Part shown: positions 46,170-58,539 of the stretch, one piece after another
Layout: each line of letters starts with the position of its first letter
How positions within the stretch are numbered: the stretch's first letter is position 1
Assembly: GCA_023846275.1 (NCBI GenBank)
Contig: CM043875.1
Location: 8,613,958-8,677,957, forward strand
Origin: Vanilla planifolia
Lineage: Eukaryota; Streptophyta; Magnoliopsida; Asparagales; Orchidaceae
Length of the DNA: 64,000 nt
Direction: 5' to 3'
Made by a program: the position numbers and the translations under genes
The notes under the pieces: model-generated
What the model was told of the DNA's origin: nothing
The model's input: the letters and a program-made list of their open reading frames with translations, nothing else
Databases searched by the model: none

Positions 46170-47090
46170 TAGAAGTGGTTTAAGTGAACGCTTAGCCATT
46201 TGTTTAGGGGTGTATATAGATTTGAATTTCATAAAACTAAAACAATAATTCTAAAACTTGTTTACAATAGCCATTAAGATTAATAAGATATATCAGTTAC
46301 TAAAATTTTTTAGACTACTTGATTTATTACTTTTATTGATAACTATCTTGGTTTCTTAATAGCAATTTAAGAAACCATTAGATTTTTACTATAATATTGT
46401 TTGTGTTACTTAAAATGGAATTGTTGATCTTTGTTTGAAGTTAAGTTTGAAATTTACGTAATCTATCCCTCTCTTGTGGACATTTCCTCCATTATTACAA
46501 TAGTATCATTTATGGTGTAGTTTGTCTTACGTCATTTATAATTTTTGTCAAAATTTATTTAACATATTTTGGTTATTTTTTAACATATTTGGCATTTATT
46601 TGAGGATATTTATACCTATTTGGTCATATTTGGGGTATTATAGATGCTCAGGAGAGTCATATCTAATGCCTACCTACAAAGATTATTCCCAAAGTTTATA
46701 ATATAAGCCATCATTTTCAAGGGATGTCTATAGTATTTAAACACATTGTAGTTGTTTGTGTATTTATAGTTATTATTGTTGTTGTGTTCTATGAAGTCAA
46801 ATTGTGTATTTTGCATTCAAGCAATGTGTTGTATGTATTTTCATGTTCTTAAATGTGTAATGTGGTCATGAATTTTGTGTTTATGTTCTGACGACTAAGA
46901 TAAATTGGGGTTCAAAAATGTTTTTGGACAACCCCTTGCCATAGATCACCCCAGGTGTACATATTAATATGACACATTTGATGGTTTAACTCATGCTTGC
47001 TCTATGACTTGGTAGGATGAATTACACAGAATGGTTATGAATTATATTATGCAATCTAATGAACCAAATCAACTAGTTTTTGAAGTAAAA
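46170..47090. other. Stretch without recognisable gene
   Basis: AT-rich. 'catatttgg' phrases recur between 46560 and 46640. No coding motif seen. Confidence 0.35.
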
Positions 47091-47094
47091 TGAG

Positions 47095-47720
47095 TTTGTA
47101 TGAATCTCACAAGAGGAGGACAAATTATGAGTTTTAAAATATTTTTGCTAATTTTTGGATTGTATTTATTTTTTAAATTTTTTATAGAAATAATTTTATG
47201 TTTGTAGAAAATCTTGATTTATAAATATATTAATTTATAATTTTTATTATTAAAAAATGAAAATAAAAATTAAAATGGTATAAAAAAATTTTAGATAGTT
47301 CGGTTCAAACTAGAACCTACATTCACTCTCAACCATGGTCGAGAAAACTTCACTATTAAAAGAGTTACAACTTGAAGTTTTTCTTGCGGTTCAATTTTAA
47401 CATATTAGATTTTATGGATTCAATTATAACATAGGCCTTTGTGAGTTGAACACCATCTCAATTTGTTATGAGATTAAACCAAACTTAAATCAACTAATCT
47501 AAGTGTAGGCAAGTTGAATTACATGTTCTATGCAACACTATGTTTCACTACTTCCCAAAAACATGTGAAACTCTCAGTTCGTGACTAATACCAAATACTT
47601 AAATGATTTATCATGTATCTCAAGATTCAATTTAGATAATATAAATTAAATTTATTAAAGAAAGGATTTATTTACTCTTAAATCTAAATTTTGTTAAGTG
47701 AGCAACAAGTAAAGCTCACA
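47095..47720 (-). repeat. SIRE-type LTR fragment, minus orientation
   Basis: From the left: 'tctcacaagaggaggacaaatta', a T/A-rich spacer, 'ttttagatagttcggttcaaac' and a GC-richer 'ctcaaccatggtcgagaaaacttcactattaaaagag' segment, then 'aacttgaag'. This is the same order as 56625-56950 in the complete LTR (ggtgaattgtg, spacer, 'ttttaggtggttcttccaaaac', 'cctcgatcaga'). The outer end (3' end on the minus strand) is near 47095; the other end was not found. Confidence 0.55.
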
Positions 47721-48139
47721 AGACAAGGTTTTTTTTCCATAGGTCCTTATTATGCAAAAACAAATATAGAACTACCTAATCTCTAAATTGAGGAGCCAAA
47801 CTATCTTGGTTTCAAAGGTGATAATGTGTGACAGAGTGTTTTTGCAAATTCATTTCTAAAATAGGCACCTTTAGGAATTTATTCATACTTATCCTATTTT
47901 AAATTAGTGGACTTCTTAATTTGGAAATTGAGAAGAATATGTCCATGTTTAGAATAACCATTGCAAGCAACTTTGGATGTTGCATGAGTATAAGAAGCAT
48001 GCAAAGGATGAATGCTTGATCTTTTTAATTTATAATTACCATGTGAAGTAAAAGAATGAGCATCAAAATAACCATTATCATTTTTCACTTGATTTAGTTA
48101 TTGAACATAATAAGGAGTACTATATTTGGGATTAAATAT

Positions 48140-48420
48140 CCTTTACATGGGCCATACCAAATGACTTTTGAATTTTGTCATACCAAATTTCAAGTGAGCT
48201 ACTATTCAAGACCTATTTGTTCGCACTTTATTTATAATTTTTCTTCCATTTTTGGTATTTAAAATAATTTATCATTACAGAATACTTAATTAAGTCAAAA
48301 CCATATTGTTTCATTCTATACATGTCTTAAAGTATAAAATTTGAAATATTTTGACTAATTATAATAATATAAGAGCTTGAGATGTTATAAATTCTCTCCT
48401 TACAAGACCTTTGCCCACAA
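48140..48420. repeat. Dispersed repeat pair, left copy (partner 55375-55640)
   Basis: Matches 55375-55640 in the same orientation: 'gccataccaaa.gacttttg', 'ttatttataatttttc', 'gaatactta.ttaagt.aaaac.atattgtttcattc' and 'agagctt.agatgtt'. The pair brackets the minus-strand gypsy gag/RT remnant at 50.9-53.0 kb, so they may be parts of its two LTRs. Confidence 0.6.
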
Positions 48421-48599
48421 AATTTAAAATAACTTGGGGTATCTTTTAAACATCACTTTGCTCACATAACCATGCATATCATTCTTCATTTCAAGTCATT
48501 AATGTTGTACCTTTTATCACAACACAACTTATTTTATAATAATAAAACTATTATGTTAGTTTCTCTATACTTTTCTCGAGTATGTTTTAGATCATGCAT

Positions 48600-50915
48600 C
48601 TCAAACTCTTATAAGTTCAATCAATTAAAATGTTTTAACCATATGTCTTATTAAGCAATTCACAAGTGAAGTAATTTCAAGTTGTAATGATGGCCATGTG
48701 ATAACCGTGGCTTAAATGACATATTAAGGAGTCATTAATCAAACTCTTGATGAATTAGCAACCATTAATAATTTATCTCCAAAATATCTACTGATTTGAT
48801 TATTTATGCTATCACTTAATTACATATGACATAATTGGTTTACTTAACATCATTTAATCACATGTAAGATGATTGATTTCTCATGTATTATTATTTTAAT
48901 ACTTATAAAAATATTTTTATTATTTTTGTAGCTATGAAAATTCTTTAAAAGTAAAAATAAATTAATATATAAAATTTTTTTAAAAGAAAATAAGAACAAA
49001 AAATTTAACCTAAGCACTTACTCCTTCACAAGCCCAAAGAAGTGGCTCGAAGTGTTAAGTGATGAGCCTTAGAGAGTTGTGGGTAAGGAGACTTACTGTA
49101 ACCAAGTTAGGTTAGGTCTAAGACTCAGTTAGGGTTCAATTCTATAGTGCTTGGGCTACATTGGGTCAGTGAGACCACTCATGAACCGGCTTTGGCATAA
49201 CGAGTTGAGTCAGACTCATAAATATCTAGTAATAGGATTGGGTCAAGTCAAAACCCTTTTAAATGCATGCAGGTGTCTGGGTTATGACCTCCCAAAGCAT
49301 CAGGGGTTAGCCAACCCCATTAGGTTGTCTTAGATGCAAAGAAGAAGTAATATAAATGCTAAATATCATGTACATTATTACAATTTGGGACTAAAAATTA
49401 GCCCAATTTACTTTTGAATTAGAGTGAACCAATGTCATCTGATCATGAGTTTTTGTGATTGAATGATCTAGATTGTGTCCATCTTTGTGAATAGTAGATT
49501 CCATCTAATTGTTCATCTAAGACTGATCAAATGAATAAGATCAGTTTTATCATTTTAAATAGTGATTGCTATGTTACTGTCCATACGTAAAGCCTAATCA
49601 AATGGTTGGAATCTTCTTCACATTCATGAATAGTGAATTTTATCTAGTTTTCTATTTGAAAAGCTCGATTGAATGACTAAGATCATCTTTGCTTTTGTAA
49701 ACATTGCTCTTGCACTTTATCATTATCTATCTAGTATGTGGGTTCTAATGATTTAAATCAAATTCTACTTAGATTACATATGGACCTCCTTTATTCAGTA
49801 TTCTGATTGAGCAGCTCATGTTCTGTCAGCCTAAATCGGATGACCCGTGCTGCTCCTTGTAATCAGCATTCAAAAAAGCTATTTGTGTTTTCTTAAAAAT
49901 GTCAAAATGCTTATTTGTAATGACAATTTTAGGTGACCATTTTTAGCCATAAGAAAAATTTTATTTTAGTTTAAAATATCCTAATATAAATAAAATAGCC
50001 TTAAGAGTTAGATAGGTTGATGATTTTATCTTGTTGCATCAATATTCTTGAAAAAGGAGCAAAATAAAAATCTGATTTTGATGCCTTTGTTGTAGCCATG
50101 TTTGTGACTCATTTCACCTCTTTCTTACTTCAACATTCTCTTCAAATGTGCAACTTATTGGTGACTTCTTTATAATTGATTTTTATTTTCTTACTTCTTT
50201 TTTATTTTTCTAAAAAAAGATCATATTAATGCATGCTCTTTGTTGATTTTATTTTTACTAATAACATTTGTGTATATTGATAAATCTTTTGATTTAATAT
50301 TTCAAAACTTGGTCCATTAAGTTGTTACAATTTTTTTCATGTGCATTTATATTCTAATATTATAATCTAGACTTGTGTTTTATATACTTTTCTAAGTGAA
50401 TAATAGAATATTGTGATTATCCATTATTTTGTATTATGTTTTAATATTGTAAACTTTTATAATTGGGATTGTGATAGTGAACCTTTAGCTATTGTGGCAC
50501 AAGGGTATAGTTTGTAACGATTATCTTTACATATTATGGTGAAATCCTTGTCTGATTGATCAAGGGTGGGTGTAGGTATAACTTTGATTAAACCACCTAA
50601 AAATCTCTTTGTCTCTTTTATTATTCTTTATTATATAATTTTTGATATTTTTTTAATAAAATTTAATTAAAAAATATATATAAAAGAAATTTATTGAAAT
50701 TATTTTTATCAAGAATAAAATAATTTATTAAAATAATATTGGTTTTTAAATTATAAAATTTCTATTTTCTTTTTAAAATTTTATTTAGTAAAATTATTAA
50801 ATCAATTATTTTATGATTGTCAAAGTTTTATTTAAGTTTTTTTAAAATAGCAAAAAGTTTAAAAGCATAATTCACCCTCTATTTTATGTATTAGCAAGGC
50901 ACAAATTATATTAAC
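48600..50915 (+). repeat. SIRE-type LTR, plus orientation
   Basis: The reverse complement of the complete LTR at 56615-58371 aligns in order: the block at 49030-49330 (gtgcttgggc...gggttagccaaccccattagg) with 57650-57990, the short-repeat block 49440-49740 with the 57270-57500 region, 'gattgatcaagggtgggtgtagg' then 'taaaccacctaaaaatct' (50552-50610) with 56780-56830, and 'aaaagcataattcaccctc' (50860) with 56640. It is longer than the reference LTR, and both ends are approximate. No primer-binding site or PPT beside it was recognised, which favours a solo LTR. Confidence 0.65.
49440..49745 (+). repeat. Minisatellite inside the LTR, about 70-84-bp units, four copies
   Basis: Units headed 'tgatcatgag' (49440), 'tgatcaaatgaataagatca' (49524), 'taatcaaatggttggaatc' (49595) and 'tcgattgaatgactaagatc' (49665) each continue with 'gtgaatagt' or 'aatagtga'-like and 'atctaattgttcatctaaga'-like parts. 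Confidence 0.65.
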
Positions 50916-51269
50916 TAGAAGATTTCCTTCATGTTTTATTACATCTTTGTCATTCTTAGGTATATAGGAAACTTACCACCATGAGCCTCTTTCATTAAGA
51001 TCATTTTTCATTGATCAATTAATGGAATGCACATTCAATTTTGGAAATATAAGATTCTACCTTCATAAAATTGTAGTCAATCTCTTGCCTTCAAAAAGTT
51101 TAGTTATGATTTATCAAAAGTCATCATCTTTATCTTAAGCTTCATTCAATTCTTATAACCAATCTATTATTACTATTAGCAGAGAATTTTTTTTATTATT
51201 TAATGATATAGCATTTATGTTCAAATGATTCATTTTGATGATGAATTAAGCCTTCTCAAAGCTAGTAAT

Positions 51270-52430
51270 CATGTTATTCAAACTAGCTCTATAGTTTGGC
51301 CCAACATTAGCTCTGCTTAGATAATATTTAATGTTTAACTCATAATCATTTATGAGTTTCAGCCACATTCTCTATCTCAACTTCAACTCTTTCTATGTAA
51401 GGTACTTTAGGCTTTGTTGATTAGTTTTCTCTTGACTTCTCATTCCATACAAATAATGCGTACAAATCTTTAGAATCAACATGATTGTAGTAAGTTTTAG
51501 ATCAGGAAACTAGATAAATATAGCTTGAGTGGCATGGAAGCATATGCGATCACCTTGCCATTTTATTTGATTAAATATCCTAATCTTTGTAGTGAAGAAT
51601 CACTGTATACCTATAATTCAACATTAACTTTACACTGAGCATAGGTATAGAAATTATCTTTTCTTTAAGAGTTTAAAAACTCTTCGTGTAATTAATTCCA
51701 CTCAAATGGAATGCCATTTTGAGTGAGTCTTATCGAAGGAATAGGAATATATGAAGTTCCCTTGACAAAGTTTTTGTTATATCTATTAACCCAAGTAAAC
51801 TTTAGACTTTATTAACATCAATTGATCTAAGCCACCAACAGCAATGACAACTTTATAAGAATCCACAACAATTATCTCAGCATTTACATGTCCAAAGAGA
51901 AGTACACTATGTAACCAAAAGTTACACTTAGATAATTTAGCATACAATTTGTGTTCCTCTAGTCTCTATAACACTTTGTTCAAATGCTCTACATTTGATA
52001 TGTCAAAATATCATCTATAAATATAATGATAGATCGATATAGTTACTTTCTAAATTGTCTAGGCATCAAGTCCATGAAATTTTCTAAAGCATTTGTGAAC
52101 CCAAAAGCCTATGCCAAGAATTCATAGTGGTCATATATGATTTTAAAAGATATTTTTGAAATATCATCTTTCTTAATCATCATCTGATAGAATCTAGAAT
52201 TTAGATAAATCTAGTAATATGCTTCTTTTTTTCACTCTCCCCAATGCCATTTTTTACATATTTTGTATTATGGTTTCTTGTCCACTCATAATTCTAAGGT
52301 TGAAGCTAGATTTTGAGGAGCAATACTAATTTTTAGTTGTTTTTTATTTCTAAGCCCACCCTAATAAAAGAATTAGGTTCCTTATCTATTTGTTCACTCC
52401 AACATGGGTTCCATTAAAAATTGACCAAGT
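51270..52430 (-). pseudogene. Gypsy RT/RNase H remnant
   Basis: On the minus strand, DISKISFKIIYDHYEFLA, AFGFTNALENFMDLM and IIIFIDDILTYQM (FIDD at 52010-52021) match '[34 protein letters not shown]' and 'VVVFIDDILVYS' of gypsy RT. RNase H follows with PDLKLTTIMLILKICTHYLY, SLKYL, KELKLR, WLKLINDYELNIKYYLSRAN (about 51280-51480), matching '[21 protein letters not shown]', 'SLKYLFTQKELN.RQRRWLELIKDYD..I.YHPGKAN'. Numerous stops; all catalytic RT residues of the FIDD box are present. Confidence 0.85.
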
Positions 52431-52559
52431 TAAGTTTGTTAGACTGCCTCAATTAGCTCTTAATAAGAGAGAAAATTCAATTGGGCCATAATGTAAATAA
52501 TAGATTCACACAACTCCAAAAATAGGTAATATTTTAGCTCTTTATTGCCACCTTACCAA

Positions 52560-53000
52560 GGGTATACTTTGTTTGAGATGAGAATTTTTATTTATAATCA
52601 ATAAAAAAAATTTTTCTTTATACTAACTTGGTTAGCTTATCATTTATTTTATTTCTTACATAAGTAGGGACATATCATTCTTCAAAATCTTTACAAAACT
52701 CTCACCAAAATATTTGAATATTTCGTTTGCCTTCAAACCTCATTCTCTTTTAAACAACCCACTAATTTCTCATTACACATTTTTGGACAAGTACAAAGAA
52801 TAACACTCACCTTTTTTTAGGACATGTCATACTCTCAAATTGTATTTTTTATATTCTCCAACCAGTCCTCTACTTGCATAGCAACTATAAGATTAGAGAA
52901 AAATAGAGGATGTATAATTTGTAATTGTTCTATCACCTTGTTATGTTGATATTCTTTATCTACTTATGGGAAGAAGATTGATTAACTTCCCTTTTTGTAA
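52560..53000 (-). pseudogene. Gypsy gag remnant
   Basis: AMQVEDWLENIKNTI (about 52860-52905) matches 'P..AE.WL..IEKIF' in gypsy capsid proteins, and after frame changes FKRIFKND and a CPYLC-like segment (about 52660-52700) matches 'WEEFKE.F..KYFP..VR'. The region is strongly decayed and the N-terminus was not found. Confidence 0.6.
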
Positions 53001-55200
53001 AAAAAAAATCTATCAGCTCATATAACAGCAAATCTTGTCTCATTATGAGTTGTCCCTTTAGTTTGACTTCTTTATTTGCACTAGCTTCTTTCTCACTATG
53101 TTGGTATCTAAGATCCATTTTAGAACATAAATTCTTTATTATAATATTCCTAATCTACATTTCATATAAAATATATATGAATACAATAATAAAAAGGATC
53201 ATTACATACCATAATACTATTGGTGTATGTGCACTTCCTTATTATCCGTCTTTCCCACTCATGTTATCCTACTATAGATACCTAACCTTCTCTGATACAA
53301 AGCTTCTATCACGTAACCTTTCCAACATACATCAACACTACTTGCTCTTTTAGTTTATACATCAAAACTAATGCATACATGCTAATTATATATTTTTTAA
53401 CACAAATTTACCTCTTTCCTCATTTACATACTTGTCTAATAATAATTAGAAAGATACACATACTTAATACTAATAGTTTAAGACTTTTAAAGTTTACAGC
53501 ACATACAAGGGAATATAAAAGTTCTTAAAACAATCCAACATCTGGTGAAAACTTTTTATAACGTTAGGCACATCTAAATAAAAGGTAGCATAAGAAAGTA
53601 TTTTTCTATGGATCTAGACTTGCCTTATTCTCATGGTACCTCTAGGTTCCCTTATGTCCATCTTCCTCACCAAAATTTATAAGTGATAAACATAGGCCAA
53701 TGCATCATTAGTAGGCATAATATTGCAATCACAACATGCAAAATAATATAGTGTTAGAGTTGTGCCTCATGTAAGGTCATGACTAACATAACCATATACA
53801 CATGTTGTCCTAACATAAGCATAAATAATAATATGTTTATTGTATTTTTAGTTACTCTTATTTACCTACAATTTTTAACAATCTTTATTATTTTCCTTCA
53901 CATAGATAAGATACTCTCCTATCAAACAATACTCACAATAACCACTTTTCACTAACAAGCTAGTCTCTTAACTTATATGGTTTCTTATTTCCTTTCTCAT
54001 TAACAATCCAATTTCTTATCTTGTTATGTCATGTTATATATATATATATATATATATATGCATGTATACTTATGCAAATATTAACAAGTCACATGCTATT
54101 ACGTATCCACATAACTAATCAAAATCCATCAATTCATTCTCATTTATATCAATGTAAAAGAGGTAGGATAATTGAAACTATATACCATAATAGCATCTCA
54201 TGTTTGTATATAAATGTATGACAACACATATTATTACATCAAATATAAGCATATAAAAAGGTACTAAAATTCCAACCTCAATATCAAATGTGTTCATATT
54301 CAATTTTGTCCTCTTCTTTCTTATCTTATAATCATGCATAAAGTATACTTCATATGTTTATCATATAATAAATATACTAGTTCACTATGTCAATTGCATT
54401 AATTAAGCCCCACTAAATCTTGTTAATTTAAATTTAATTACTCTAATTGGATCATCTTTATTAGATTGTCTGATTTTTCTTATCAGATCATTGAATGTAT
54501 ATCTTATGCATCTTTTGATTGTCCTAGTTTTTTTATTGGATGACTTGATCCCTTTCATCAAATTGTCCAATGGATTTTTGACACTTATCAGAATCTTGGA
54601 GCATAATTGCAATCATTTTCCCATCATTTTTTTGTTTTCTATTAGATCATTTGATCCAAAAACCTTAGACTTTGAATATCTTGCCCAAAAAGTCATGTGC
54701 CTTCCATCACCCTTAATGAATAATTCACTACTCTCTATTAAACTATTTGATCACCTACATTGGACCATTTAATATCCATTGAATTACAATTGGATTATAT
54801 GGTTAGTGTTTGACAAAGACTGTGATCTTATTCCTTATTTTTATTTAATAGTCTAATAATCACATGGAGTTATAGGTTGTTTTTAGGTTGATTTTCTTTT
54901 CTACAAAACATCCTATTCTTATTTCCCAATTTAATTTCTTTAGTTATTATGTTCTTATGAGTTTTATTATCTTATAACTCTCTTAGCATGCATAATAGCT
55001 CTTTGAACCAACAAGATCATCAAGTGAAAAGAGGACTAAGGGAAAAAGCTTAACTTTAGTTATTTTTAGATTTTTTTCCTTGAAGATCTCCTCATCAATT
55101 GACCTTTTCATAACATCTAAATCTTTCCCTTCCCTTTTCACCTTTTTGTAAACATGACTGCTTCTAGTAACTCATGAACCTTAAGGAATTGTTTTATCTC
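53001..55200. other. Stretch without recognisable gene, probably LTR or leader DNA
   Basis: AT-rich. It lies where the 5' LTR and leader of the minus-strand gypsy element would be. 54440-54770 is built of repeated phrases ('attggatcatc', 'attggatgacttgatcc', 'attagatcatttgatcc', 'attgtccaatgga'). The plus frame at 53045-53353 and both overlapping frames at 54403-54772 have no recognisable domain. Confidence 0.35.
54035..54059. repeat. (TA)n microsatellite
   Basis: About 12 uninterrupted TA units. Confidence 0.95.
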
Positions 55201-55223
55201 AAATGCTAAGTAAAGGACATAAA

Positions 55224-55225
<2 letters not shown>

Positions 55226-55257
<32 letters not shown>

Positions 55258-55317
55258 GTGTGTGTGTGTGTGTGTATGCATGCGTGCATCCATGCGTGTG
55301 CGTATGTGCATGCATTA
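55226..55317. repeat. (AC)n(TG)n palindromic microsatellite and alternating purine-pyrimidine tract
   Basis: About 14 AC units (55226-55254) run directly into about 11 TG units (to 55276), so each strand is self-complementary and could fold into a cruciform. It continues as alternating purine-pyrimidine sequence (gcatgcgtgcat, gcgtgtgcgtatgtgcatgc) to about 55315, a composition prone to Z-DNA. Confidence 0.9.
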
Positions 55318-55374
55318 TACTAAGCTTTTATTTAGTTATTGTATTTAATACTATATATACAAATCAATTCTTTT

Positions 55375-55640
55375 TATTAGCCATACCAAACAACTTTTGC
55401 TTTTCATTGGAATAATTTTTATATGAGCAACTCATCAAGATATACTTTTCCACTATTTATTTATAATTTTTCAATCTGGTTTGTTATTTAAAAAATATCA
55501 TTTTGGAATACTAAGTTAAGTTAAAACTATATTGTTTCATTCAATATAAGATTTTAAGTAGAAAATCTAGAATATTCCATCCAATTATAATTTTACAAGA
55601 GCTTAGCATGTTGCAAAAATCCTATTAAAAATATAAGAGA
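55375..55640. repeat. Dispersed repeat pair, right copy (partner 48140-48420)
   Basis: Same orientation as the left copy, with matching blocks throughout about 270 bases. See the left copy for shared blocks and interpretation. Confidence 0.6.
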
Positions 55641-56614
55641 CTAAGAGATAATGGTTATATATCTCAAGAATGGTGTAATATATGATGGATACAATCGATA
55701 GGAGTGCACATGATTAGCCCAAATAACTAGTGGTGAGATAACTACATCAAAAGAAAAATATGGACTCATATGGGCAGGAAATAATCTTAAGGTAAATAAA
55801 TGACCATATGAAAATTATAAAGAAAAATGATATGGTTTATTGAAAAGGATCAAAATCCTTACATGAAATATTTTACTTATTGTACTTATTATGATGCTTG
55901 ATTATTACTCCTAATTGGATGTGTTATAAACTTGGATATAGCATTACCCCAAAGTTGTGATGTCTTGCATATATGGCTATTTAGTTTTTTCTTGCTAAGC
56001 TTGTATTGATGGATTATCCTATATATTGGCTAACATTTTAGTTAATTTGGATTCACATCATGGGACACTAGGGAGGATGAAACAAAGACATCACTTATCA
56101 TGAATAGTAGTTTGGTATTATCTCAATAAAGTTGAAGTATTAGAAATTTGGAATATTATAAAACATTGTAATAGTGAGATATAATAATAGAGAACATATT
56201 TTCATCAAGAACATTTGAATGAAAAATTTTGGTTGACTTGTTTTCACTACAATAAAGTTTGGCTTCATACACTTGGTATAGTTTTGGTTGATAAGAAAAA
56301 TTCCATATTTATGGTGATATAAAGCCATAAGATGGTATTAGAGATCAATGCCTTAATAAATGGTTAAAATGATAAATAAATGATTTTAGTGGTGCCATGT
56401 GCAACACATTAATAGAAGCGAAGTACAAACACAAAGATATATGTAGCATAATTTACATAGCCATATCTTATTATTTATATTTAAATTATGATCCACCTAT
56501 TATATATGGTATACTAGATAAAAATAAAGATCATAATTCAATAATGAATAAATTTTACTTTGCTAACTTCTAGTCAATCAAGAAGATGGATGAAAGTAGT
56601 GGGTTAAAATTATT
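55641..56614. other. Stretch without recognisable gene
   Basis: AT-rich flank of the SIRE-type element that starts at 56615. No domain seen in any frame. Confidence 0.4.
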
Positions 56615-58371
56615 GTAAAACATGTGAGATAAATTGAATAAGAGGGGAGGGGTGAATTGTGCATTTAGCAAATTTTTTTATTTAAAAAATTAGAAGAAAA
56701 AAGTTTTGAGCTTAAAAATATTTTTTTATTGACGAAATAAAATTACTCAACAATTAAGAAAATTCACATAAGATTTTTAGGTGGTTCTTCCAAAACCTGT
56801 GTTGACATCCACCCCTAATCCTCGATCAGACTTCTGCTAAGCACTCTCTTTCACTGAAGCATGTAGGGGTAAACCAAATGTGATGCTCTAATTAGACCAA
56901 AATTGGAGAAATTCAAGCTATTAAAAAAATTTGAAACTTTATAATTTTTTGTTTACAAAATCCCTACACCTTTAATTTTTGAAATAAAAGAGGCACTACT
57001 AATGAATGAAGTAGATGTTACCAAGAAATACATAAATGACTATGAACAAAAGTAGAGAAATAGAGATCGACAAAAAACCACAGCTCCTGTAATTACATAG
57101 AAATTTGTTGCTCACGATTTAAACTTCAAGTAGACTAGCATAAAAATTTTCAAGAATGATTCAATGGCTTTTATGTTTAGTAAATGATTCTTATTTATAG
57201 TTGAAATGAAAAACTAAAAAAATAACTCCCCTAATGGCTAGAATTTGCTTTTCAAAATGCTAGCTGTTACAACAGAGAAAATGGTACAACTGCTGTCCGA
57301 TTACATGAACGGATGGAGAGATAGCCATCGGATTGACTTAAATCATAAAGAGTCTAGATCTAATCACAACGAGATAAGATTTGAAGCATTGAATTTGAAA
57401 GTCAGATGGATGATAATGATGATGAGGTTATTATTCATAAAGGCAGAGAGACTCTCAACTGTTCGATCAAGCATTATGGATGAACGACTAAAGATAAAAG
57501 ACTATTCACCAATGTGGGTGTGATCTGGGCCATTTAATCACGAAAATGCATGATCAATCAATATAAAAATCTTAAGTTTGGCAAAGCTTATCTTTAGTCT
57601 CATATTTGCTCAAGTGTTTTATGCTTATAATACATCAATTGTATATTATTAAAAGCCTAGTGGGGTTGGTTCCCTTTAGTGTTTTTGAGAAGTCATGACT
57701 TGAGTCGCTAGCATGTGCATAGGGGTCTGACCAAACCTGATTTAATAAATTAAATAATGAGTTTGCTTCTCACTTGTTTCTCCTAATTCGGTTCAAATGT
57801 AATGTCCTAAATTGATTCACCCAAGGACCACAACCGAACCTAGCTTAATCGATACCCAGGCTTGACCTGTCTTAATTTTAGTTGGGCTCGTGGCTTAAGG
57901 GTCCCTAAGCCTCGTGTCCTTTTCAAGCTAGTTAAACTGAGCCCTTCAAGCTTTGTGATTTGGGTGCTTAAACAATTTTTTCATAATAAAATTTTTATAA
58001 AAAATATTTTAATATTCAAAAACTTAAATGCCTTCAAATAAAATATAACTTAAAACCCAATTCACATATGCAAGAAGGATGATAATCCTATGTGTCACAA
58101 TTATAAAGAATTTAAAGATTTAACATGCTAACTATTAAGTTTTAGAAATGTTCTTTGTGGATTAGCCACTCCACAAAGACCATTATCCTTGGCTTTAAAG
58201 TTAACAGGTTTAGCCATCAAATTATATTCATTGTTTATGTTGCAATAGTCTTTGCTCCAACAAATTTTGATCACTAGAATATTCTTTGAGATTTACTAAA
58301 ATAATACTAAGCTTAAAAGATATTAGTAAATACTTAGTCTTGATTTTATGATCATCACATCAAAGGATACA
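56615..58371 (-). repeat. 3' LTR of the SIRE-type element
   Basis: Plus-strand ends are TG (56615) and CA (58370-58371). The right end abuts a pyrimidine-rich tract (PPT on the other strand). Length 1757 bases, long for copia but usual for SIRE. The left part aligns with 63388-64000. The open frame at 57245-57523 on the plus strand is antisense LTR sequence without a known domain. Confidence 0.88.
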
Positions 58372-58387
58372 ATAATTTCCCCCTTGA
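58372..58387 (-). other. Polypurine tract
   Basis: Minus strand reads caagggggaaattat directly before the LTR start TGTATCC. It primes plus-strand DNA synthesis in LTR elements and fixes the LTR boundary. Confidence 0.75.
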
Positions 58388-58539
58388 GGATTACAAAACC
58401 AATGCTAGAAGAAAATGTAACATAAATAAGCAAAACAAAATATTCAATATTTTAACATATCTTGTTTTATATTATATACTTTCTCTAAATTCTAGCTTAC
58501 TCGCCCCCTAAATTCTAGTACTAAGGTCTCCTCTTTTTT

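Larger units (their letters stand above)
50930..53000 (-). mobile_element. Ty3/gypsy retrotransposon remnant, minus strand
   Basis: Right to left: gag capsid (about 52560-53000), RT with FIDD box (about 51990-52430) and RNase H (about 51270-51900). After RNase H the element ends at the plus-strand SIRE LTR; no integrase was found. A repeat pair at 48.1-48.4 and 55.4-55.6 kb may be its LTR relics, which would put the SIRE LTR inside it. Confidence 0.7.

Noticed and set aside
47894-48088. Minus-strand ACNGYSKHGHILLNF as a copia zinc knuckle
   Set aside because: Two of the four zinc ligands are absent and no neighbouring gag motif was found; too weak to annotate.
53045-53353. 102-codon plus-strand open frame
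   Set aside because: Low-complexity and hydrophobic, and the opposite strand next to it carries gypsy gag motifs.
57245-57523. 92-codon plus-strand open frame
   Set aside because: Lies antisense inside a proven LTR; no domain.
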